From assembly GCA_022410635.1 (NCBI GenBank), contig JAJVDF010000365.1, positions 236,871 through 300,870 of the forward strand: a DNA stretch of 64,000 bases. Direction: 5' to 3'. How positions within the stretch are numbered: the first letter of the stretch is position 1; every line of letters begins with the position of its first letter. This DNA comes from Tretioscincus oriximinensis (Eukaryota; Chordata; Lepidosauria; Squamata; Gymnophthalmidae). Shown piece after piece: positions 56,477 to 64,000 of this stretch. A program made the translations under genes and the position numbers. The notes beneath the pieces are model-generated. The model was given only the letters and a program-made list of their open reading frames with translations. It did not search any database and had not been told where the DNA came from.

Positions 56477-59400
56477 ATGCGGAGCAGCCGAAGGAGCCCA
56501 TTGCAGGCCCTGTTCCTGGCAGGTGAGCGGGTGGGAATCAGGGCCCCCCACGGCTCCAGGAAGAAGCGGAAGAGCCACGGGATGGGCTGTGCCCCGGTCC
56601 CCCTCTTGCCCCAACACTCACCCCATAGTTGTGCCTCCTCTTTGAAACCGTTTGCTGCCTCCCGGCCTCTGCCTACCCGAAGCGACCACATTCCACCCAT
56701 CCGTACCAACGGTCCACGGGTGGTAAACTTAGTGAATCAGCCCTAACGTCCTACTCCACCACTCCCCTGCCCCTGGGAAGCTCCCTGTGAGAGGCCCTTC
56801 CTACCTTCTGGTGGGTAACCTGCCACCAAAAGGCCTGGCCTGGACAATAAAACGCCCTGAAGTCGCGTAAACCTGGGATCTTTCAAACTGGCAGAATTCA
56901 CACCATGGGACTGGACTGCAGTGTGATCCACTGGGCAGAGATTGGGGCAGATCTTATGTGGCCTTTCTGAGTAGGAGCATTTTAGGCTTAAGACAGTCTT
57001 TCTTGTTGTGTTGATGGGCTGGGAGGCGTAAACAATAACAAACTGCCAGCTGCTTCTCCTGGCAGAAATCCTGTTACGGTTTTGTTATGTTTCTGCCTGC
57101 TTTTCTATGCCTGTTTTCTCACAATGACAAAGGCTTTTTTATAAAAAGCTTGGATGCCCTGGAACTTCAAATGTGAACAAAGTGAAACAGGGGGGGGGGG
57201 GCGGTTTTGTGCTGGCTGGTTTTGTATTCCAGTTCTGCAGATTTTCTTCCAAACCTTTCTTTGTTGTTCCTTCGTTCAAGGACTCTCGTCCAACAAGATG
57301 TTGTGTGCTGCTGTTCTAAATATGTGATTTGTGTCTAGGGCAGAAGAGAAACTCAGTTAGTATTTTGCAAACTTCCACAATTGCATTAACGAGTGAGACT
57401 GAGTCATTTTGTAAGCATGAAGGCAAAGAACAGGGTCAGGGATCTTGATAAATAAGAAGAGATCCATTAGTCCATCAGTCAGTCACTCAACTCTGGAGTG
57501 CACATTAATTTACAAGCCAAATGTACATATAGAAGAAGAACTGGGTTTTTATACCCCGCTTTTGTCACCTGAAGGGACTCAAACCGGCTTACAAGCTGTT
57601 TTTTGCCCGAAGGCTTATATTCTATCTTCCTTTTTACATTGTGATGCTACCTATTAATCTACTTGCAATTACTTGCTTTCGAACAACTAGGTTGGCTGAA
57701 GGTAAGGCCAGTAGAGGGCGCTCATTCTTCTACATGGCAGACACATGAAGCCTCAAGCGCTGATCTGTCTGTTGAAAGACCATGCTCTGAACAACCCTTC
57801 TCCCTACTTGTGGTGTTCATGATGGCAGAGCAAACTGGATGGAGAGAGCCACCGGAAATGGTTTATTTGTAATAATTGTCCCCAAGTTTTTATTCCTTTC
57901 ACATAAGTTTGACAATCTGGTTCCCATCACATAGGCAAACTTGTGGATGATGATCTAAGATATACTAGTTGAGAGATGTACACCAGAAGTACACGTTGCT
58001 ATGGTCAAATCCGGCATCTGGATTGGACAGACGGTTGCCCAATCGGGGTCGGATTTGACCACACTAACATGGTGCCCTCCCAGATCAGGCCCAAGCCTGC
58101 AGCTCGATTACTAGGGGCACCCAGAGACCTTCAGGTGCCCCGAGTAATTGAGTTCCAGGCTTTGTCCAGGTTCAGAAGTCCCCCGAACAGGGAGGGAGGG
58201 AGGAATAAGGGAGTTAAGAAGAAGAAGAGGAGGAGGAGGAAGAAGGAGAAGAGGGTGAGGGAGGACATAAATTTTATCCCGTTGGGCCCCGAAACCCACA
58301 GGCCAAATTTTTGGCTCTCTCCACTAGTATATACGTAAATCAAAAAGCATATATGAATAGATCTTTCTCTGTCCTCCTACAGGTGCAGTTTTCGTCCTGA
58401 GTTCCTGCTTCCTGAAAAGCCAACTCAAGCATGCCCCAATTAAAATAACATTCACGCCACCGGTCCCATTTGAACGTGGCAATGTCACCTTAAAACCGCA
58501 GAATTTCCAAAAAAATATATTGTCATGCAACTGGTACAGAGGACTAACTACAGACAATAAAAACCTAATCATAACTTACTTCCCCACTCCACCGGAGACT
58601 TCCGTGAAAGGAGCTGTCCACACTGGGCGTGAGATTGTCAGCATAAACTGCTCCCTTTGGATCACCAACTTATCAGATGAAGACTCGGGAACCTACACCA
58701 TACAGTGGCTTGGACCATCATTAAAACAAACAGGAAACATAACTATCTTTGTCTTAGGTATGTTTAAGTTTAAGTTTCTAGTGCCCCAACTCCTTCTCAC
58801 AACCAAATATTTCTCTATTGCAAAAGTAAAAGAAAGGATTTTAGAATATTTTTAGTTCTTAGAGACCATAGGCTGACCAGATGACCCCTTTTCGGGGGGT
58901 TTGAAAACCCGTTTTTAGGTGCCTCCCTTTTTTCTGGGGAAAAAACATTAAAAATAAATAAGTAAAAATAAATCTTTTTTTTGAAAAAGTTTTCCTCAGA
59001 AAAAATTAGGAGGCACCCCAAAACCGGGTTTTCAACCCGGTTTTGGGGTCACCTGGTCAGCCTATTAGGGTATAGCAAATCTTACTCTAGGTATTGCTTC
59101 CCATTATCTTAAGATCTCCTGTCAGCAAATTGGGGTAAGATTTTACATGTCGTATTATTGGGTTGATGTAAAATGAACTCCAGTCTGTCTGTTGTAGAAG
59201 AAGGTCAACAATTTTGGGGTTGGTAACTTTTTTTAAAAAAAAAGTTATGCAAATAGATTAGGCCTTTTTTTTCCAGGTGTGGCTTAGTCCTGAGAAAATG
59301 GGAAATCAATAGAACCAGAATAGAAAGGCAGAAGACCTTTCTTTTGACAGGGTGGTGGTGCAGTACAATCTAAGATGAGAAAGTACCAAGAAAACACTTT

Positions 59401-62380
59401 ACACAAGCTACATTTGTATACATCACATCACATATTTCAACTTATACAGGTAACTTTATAAACATAGTATATACAGAAGCCCATATACTGTCCATACAAA
59501 TGTTATTAATAGTATCACAATCAATATAGAGCTATCTCATTCCTGGCTATATATGAGATTTCGCCAGGAGCTTCCTTCAGCTCTATATATGAATAACAAA
59601 GAAGAAATAAAAAATATGTTACTCCACTTTCCTTACCATCAAAAAATTTAAATGAAAAGATAATAATACCTTCTGTGACTATCCATAAACCTTCTGCTAC
59701 AGCTCTATTTTATATAAAGACTATTTTCCGCTAATATGTAACTTAAAACAGACCCCTAAAGGCATACCACAGTGTCAAGTAATAACAGAAATATAAAAAA
59801 CACAAGTCATCAAAAAAATCATAGGTTACCTGTGTTCAGTCCTGTTTCCAACAATTATATCCTTGAAATAAACTCATATGTAGCAGGAGGATAGGAATAT
59901 TTCATTTGTGTCAACAAACAAAATGATATTATTTAATATTTCTGGGATTATTTTAAACAGGGAAGTAATATTTGATCATCTACGTGCACCAACAAATGAT
60001 TCCAAACTGAATGGGGCCAGAGCCCATCTAGTCTAGCATTCTGCCCTATATATTTGTCTCCCTGCAAATGGTATTTTAGGGATACTTCCTGTTTTCTCAT
60101 CCTAATTGCTATTGACACATCTGACTTCCATAAATTTATCTAGCCCTATTTTGAAACTACCCAGATTGCTAGCTACCACCACCTCTTCTGGAAGTTAATT
60201 CCATAAACTAATGACCCTCTGGGTCATTCCCTTGTCTGTCCTAACTTCTACCTAAGAGCTTCAGGGAGTGCTCTCTATATTTTCTCTCTGTTCACCTTAT
60301 CCATCCCATGCATGATTTTATATACCTCAATTAGATCACCTCCTAACTGCCATCTTTCGAGGCTGAAGAGGCCTAAACATTGCAGCCTGATTTCAAAAGG
60401 GAGGTGTTCCAGTCCCTTGATCTCAGTGCTCAAAGTAATCCGTATCCTTTACTCCCTCCCCAGATCAGACTGCAGTTACACAAGCCATCTGTTTAATTCT
60501 TTCTCAGATGTATTTACACTATCCTTTGTTCTCTTCCTATTAATATACAGCTTCCGTATTGACTTGAAGTCATTTAACATCTGTTGCAATTTCAGTCTTT
60601 TTGCTTGATTGCCAATACATTCATTTTTTATAATCTTCCACTGTTCACTATACTATCCTAATAAGTTCAAATTAATAGCATACTTCCAGCTAATTAGAGT
60701 GATTTTCTATGTGAATATATTAAAAACTGAAGCATAATTTCCACCCAGTTTCTCAACCGTAATATAGAAAAAATATGTAAAATATATACTGCTCAAAACA
60801 ATTAAGGGAACACTTTAACATAGCATGTTATATTAAAGTGTTCCCTTAATTGTTTTGAGCAGTATATTTATCCTCATATTTTTAAGGAAAATAAAACAAG
60901 GGGTCCCAAATAGGAAGATCGTTGTCGACACTTCGATGTGTCTGCCACAGAGGGCCTTAGCTCCAGTCAAGCTAGCTGTTTGAAAGCAAGAAATTGCAAA
61001 TAGATTAATAGGTACCAGTACAGTTGTGATGAGGAAGATAGATGTAAGCTTTGAAGGTAAAATATAGCTTGTTCGGGTGAGAAGAGCAAGATATAAAAAC
61101 TCAATTCTCTTCCTCCTCCTTCGTAGCACTTTGGAGACTAATAACAAAAATACGTAGATGGCATGAGCTTTCGTAAACAAATATCCTTCAGGTGCATCTG
61201 AAGAAAATTTGTCTGAAGACCTAGACTTGTCAACGAAAGCTTATGCCGCCTAGCATTTTCTTGTTAGTCTCCAAAGGGCTATGAGATCCCCTCGCTAGGT
61301 TATTTATTTAAAATCTATTTTAGGAGCTTGATTCAAACTGAATCAGACCAAACTGCAGCTTGTTTACACTTGATCCAAACTATAGGTTTTCAAAAGATTG
61401 GTTCAGTTTGTGTATTAACAATTTTTAACTACTTACAGTCCTCTATCATTCATTAGTACACCCTTGGTTGGAATTGGATTCCGCACAGTTCTAGTACACA
61501 GACAGACAGATATGTTTTTAACTCATTATTAAATCTGATAAAGTTCCCAAGAACCTAATCAAAACCATTCAAGTAACCAAGAGACCAAGGATCTTTCCAC
61601 ACTGGGCCTTATCTTGGGCTATATCTCAAAGTAAGGACCTGCCCTAGACCTTCCTTAGTCTCCACTTATAAACAGAAGAATCCTATTTTGAAATATAGTC
61701 CACAATATGGTTTAGTACGGAAAATGGTTAAGTTGACTCTTTGGCCCAAAAGCCAAAGATTTACTTAAATATAATAAATAAGTAAATAAATGTGTTCAAC
61801 AGATGTGAAAGACAGTTTGGGTGTAGCGTGGGTAAAGTGTTAGACTCTTATCTGCCAGGCTCCTGTTTCAATTCCACACTCCTTGGCTAGTCACAGTTCT
61901 TTTGAACACTCTCAGACCTGCCTACTTCACAGGGTGTCTGTTGTGGAGAAAGCAACAAAAGCTTAATAACGATGATGATGATGATCATGATGATGATNAT
62001 AATAATAATAATGATGATAATGATAANGATGATAATGATAATGATGATAATGATAATAATGATAATGATAATAATAATAATGATACTACTACTACTACTA
62101 CTACTACTAATAATAATAATAATAATAATAATAATATAAAAAAAAATAGCAGCAGCCAGGGAGATGATGTAGGAGATGATGTAGGAAATAATTTGTAATT
62201 ATGTGCTTTCCCCAATGTTACATTTTCACTTCTTACAGATATTATACCAGATGACAGTGAAGATAGTTCTGACCTGCCTCAGCGTCGTCAATTGACCGAT
62301 TCACAAAAGATTGGGCTTGGTCTTGGTGGTGGTGTTTTAGTAATAATTGTTGTGGGTTTACTCTGGGTATCCTATCTCAG
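56477..62380 (+). CDS. Gene 6: divergent CEACAM-like single-IgV transmembrane protein (3' end not found)
   Basis: Coding exons found are 56477-56522, 58383-58757 and 62239-62380, phases 1, 1 and 2. The leader is longer and basic, M-R-S-S-R-R-S-P, then A-L-F-L-A. The IgV acceptor is a tandem AG: the exon may start at 58383 or, 6 nt later, at 58389. The V-set domain shows P-P-V-P-F-E-R-G, C-N-W-Y-R-G, H-T-G-R-E and E-D-S-G-T-Y. Unlike the others it keeps both the strand-D Arg and the D of D-x-G-x-Y, the usual V-set salt bridge. Cysteine codons lie at 58526 and 58649 (41 apart); sequons NVT, NCS, NLS, NIT. The stalk is acidic (D-D-S-E-D-S-S-D) and the TM helix is Gly-rich (G-L-G-L-G-G-G), then V-S-Y-L. 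No tail exon of the family type is seen by 64000, so the cytoplasmic part may differ and may signal. Confidence 0.7.
57020..57205 (+). repeat. Repeat X, shortened copy
   Basis: gtaaacaataacaaactgcc, ttctgcctgcttttctatgc, aaaagcttggatgccc and a G run. Intron 1 of gene 6. Confidence 0.55.
57533..57790 (-). repeat. SINE, family A variant
   Basis: gaagaagaactgggttttta, gtaaggccagtagagggcgc and gtctgttgaaagaccatgct, the reverse of the 53583 copy. 57800-58380 (rest of intron 1) has an inverted pair ggtcaaatccgg / cggatttgacc at 58003 and 58050 and a GA-rich run; no gene. Confidence 0.75.
58871..59062. mobile_element. GGCTGACC-ended palindromic MITE, copy 5
   Basis: TA flanks at 58869-58870 and 59063-59064; arms ggctgaccagatgacccc and ggtcacctggtcagcc. 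Confidence 0.85.
59070..59999. other. AT-rich intron 2 sequence of gene 6
   Basis: No gene seen. tatagagctatctcattcc near 59526 and agcttccttcagctctatat near 59570 give a short inverted pair. Confidence 0.4.
60000..60425 (-). mobile_element. CR1/L2-type LINE 3' end, minus strand
   Basis: gaatggggccagagcccatc, accaccacctcttctggaag, gctgaagaggcctaaacattg. The pyrimidine-rich stretch to 60780 is unassigned. Confidence 0.75.
60785..60866. mobile_element. Short palindromic mariner-type MITE, copy 2
   Basis: tatactgctcaaaacaatta and its complement, nearly perfect arms of about 38 bases. Confidence 0.8.
60912..61114 (+). repeat. SINE fragment, family A variant
   Basis: cagagggccttagctccag, ctgtttgaaagcaagaaatt and aaaactcaattctcttcctc. 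Confidence 0.65.
61130..61300. mobile_element. PLE-derived inverted fragment
   Basis: agcactttggagactaataac at the left and gttagtctccaaagggct at the right are reverse complements; the centre holds gcatctgaagaaaa and cgaaagcttatgcc. Confidence 0.6.
61816..62150 (+). repeat. Family B SINE followed by GAT/AAT/ACT microsatellite
   Basis: gggtaaagtgttagactctt, gtttcaattccacac and tggagaaagcaacaaaagc, then GAT/AAT/CTA repeats to 62140. The gene 6 TM exon begins about 90 bases later. Confidence 0.8.
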
Positions 62381-62739
62381 GTAAGTCTTCCACACCTAGA
62401 CTGTGTGGAATTCAGATTTATTACCTTTACTTTTTAAACAATTACAATTTCAGCAATTTTTACAATAATGGAACAAAGAAAACCAACAGATTCAACAGAT
62501 TACCAAAGAGCTTGCTTACTTACTTAACAATAATTACTTACAATGATTATTGCATGGGAATATTCAAATCTTGTCTCATACAGATTGACTTTCCAGGTTC
62601 TAACATTCTAACATTCTATTCCATTCTAACAAATATTGAATATGTATGTAAGTGAGGGAGGAGGGAGGGGCAAATGTGACGGGAATGAGACACTGTAAAT
62701 GTCTCAATCGTTTTATATTTAAGTGTTCTGTATATACAC

Positions 62740-63910
62740 TTTATTGCTGTGTGTTGCTGTGGTCCACAAATCTTCTATCTTTCTCACCAGGTGGCAAATC
62801 TGCTCTGCTTCTGGATTTGAGTTGGTGTGGGAGTCTTACTCGACACCCTGGGAACTCACTGCTGGGGTTCCTCGGGGGTCGATCGTCTCCCCCACGCTGT
62901 TCAACATCTATATGAAGCCGCTGGGAGAGGTCATCAGGAGATTTGGAGCAAAGTGTCATCAATATGCAGATGACACTCAGCTCTATCTCTCTGTTCCATC
63001 TGAATCAGGAGAGGCGGATGGGGGCCAATAAATTGAAGCTGAATCCAGACAAGACGGAGGTGCTGTGTGTTGGAGCATCCCGGGTTCATGAAATGGGGAG
63101 GCGCCCTGTCCTTGTTGGGGTAGAATTGCCCTATAAGGGACGGGTGCGAAATCTGGGGGTGCTTCTGGATTCTGCCCTGACAAACATTAGGTGAAGGCAG
63201 TGGCCAGGAGTGCCTACTTCCAGTTACGTCTGGTTCGCCAGTTATGGCCACTTCTGAACGGGGATGATCTAGCCACAGTAATCCATGCTCTGGTAACTTC
63301 CAGATTGGAATATTGTAATGCGCTCTATATGGGGCTGCCCCTGAAAACAGTTTGGAAACTGCAGCTGGTGCAGAGTCCTGACAGGAACGGCTGGGCTGGA
63401 CACATATCACGCTACACATTGAAAGAGCTGCACTGGCTGCCTATACGCTACCGAGCCCAATTCAAGGTGCTGACTTTAGCCTACAAGGCTCTAAATGGGC
63501 CCCAAATATCTAAAAGAATGCCTTTTCCCATACCAACCTGCTCATGCCTTAAGATCTGCGGGGGAGGCACTCCTGGTTGTACTTTCATCAGCCAGTGGAG
63601 TGGGAACCCAGGGCAGGGCCTTCTCGGTGGTTGCCTCAGTCTTTGGAATAGTCTCCCCCTCAAAGTGCATCTATCATCACTGTTATATTGTTTTAGAAGA
63701 TCTTTGAAGACGCACCTCTTTTACCTGGCCTTTGGCTGAAGATATTTCATTTGTCCCCACTTTTAAATACTGTTTTTATACTGTTTTTAACTTGTAAATT
63801 TTGTATTGATGTTTTATACTGTTTTTAATTTGTTAATTTTGTATTGAAGTTTTACTGTGGGCCACCCTGAGACCTTTGGGTGTACGGCAGGGTATAAGTA
63901 TAAATAAATA
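62740..63910 (+). mobile_element. L2-like LINE fragment with 3' tail
   Basis: Frames read G-V-P-R-G-S-I-V-S-P-T-L-F-N-I-Y-M, then H-Q-Y-A-D-D-T-Q-L-Y-L (intact YADD box), L-N-P-D-K-T-E-V-L, L-V-T-S-R-L-E-Y-C-N-A-L-Y, and L-H-W-L-P-I. The end ccctgagacctttgggtg plus AAATAAATAA is shared with family B SINEs. A deletion removes sequence after Y-A-D-D. Frames are broken. Confidence 0.85.
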
Positions 63911-64000
63911 AAACAGTTGATCTGACATGTGGGGGTATGTGAGTTTCCATCCTCCAGGCCCATTCAAGGTGGAAATCAAGACCTTAAAATTGTGTTAGGA

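Noticed and set aside
55983..56746. Several long frames on both strands in the GC-rich region before gene 6
   Set aside because: High GC depletes stop codons on all frames. Only the short leader exon at 56477-56522 has a family match and a proper donor.

Overview
The window reads as draft vertebrate genomic DNA, most likely from a squamate reptile. The inference rests on split exons with GT/AG junctions, AT-rich introns, two N gaps (29749-30418 and 50776-50830) and a dense mix of LINEs (CR1/L2-like and L1-like), tRNA-derived SINEs, Penelope-like elements (PLEs), palindromic TA-flanked MITEs and hAT-like elements. There are no operons, prokaryotic genes or CRISPR arrays.

The real genes form one tandem head-to-tail array on the + strand. 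Each encodes a small type I membrane protein whose single V-set Ig domain resembles the N domain of mammalian CEACAMs (P-x-N-P near the N end, W-Y-R-G in strand C, a G-R-A-Y-T-G block, a late S-G-x-Y). Each gene has four coding exons: a short leader exon, a leader/IgV exon of about 369-381 nt (phase 1-1), a stalk plus transmembrane exon (phase 1-2), and a tiny tail exon that supplies a short basic tail ending near S/T-P.

Layout: tail exon of an upstream gene (125-152); gene 1 (3418-9708, 190 aa); gene 2 (13035-20225, 192 aa); gene 3 (26452-34114, 184 aa); gene 4 (37665-43565, 177 aa); pseudogene 5 (49501-52269, with stops, a broken acceptor and SINE insertions, and no leader or TM exon found); an orphan tail exon (54670-54688); divergent gene 6 (56477-62380, tail exon not found). 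Genes 1-4 share a GC-rich block directly upstream of the leader exon. In gene 4 that block is split by inserted repeats.

The most interesting feature is in the Ig domain. Every copy lacks the usual B-F cysteine pair, as CEACAM N domains do. Instead every copy has one cysteine two residues before the strand-C Trp and a second in strand E, exactly 41 codons apart in all intact copies. This suggests an alternative inter-sheet disulfide. The short tails carry no tyrosine signalling motif, so these proteins probably act as adhesion molecules, ligands or decoys, or need a partner to signal. Function is inferred from family resemblance only.

The rest is repeats. Notable are PLE insertions with 12-13 bp target duplications (one carrying a GIY-YIG fragment, one a ~300 bp palindrome with hammerhead-ribozyme-like cores on both strands), a solo-LTR-like insertion with a 6 bp duplication and an inverted relative 3 kb away, seven copies of a GGCTGACC-ended MITE, and a hAT-like insertion whose empty site survives downstream of gene 3.
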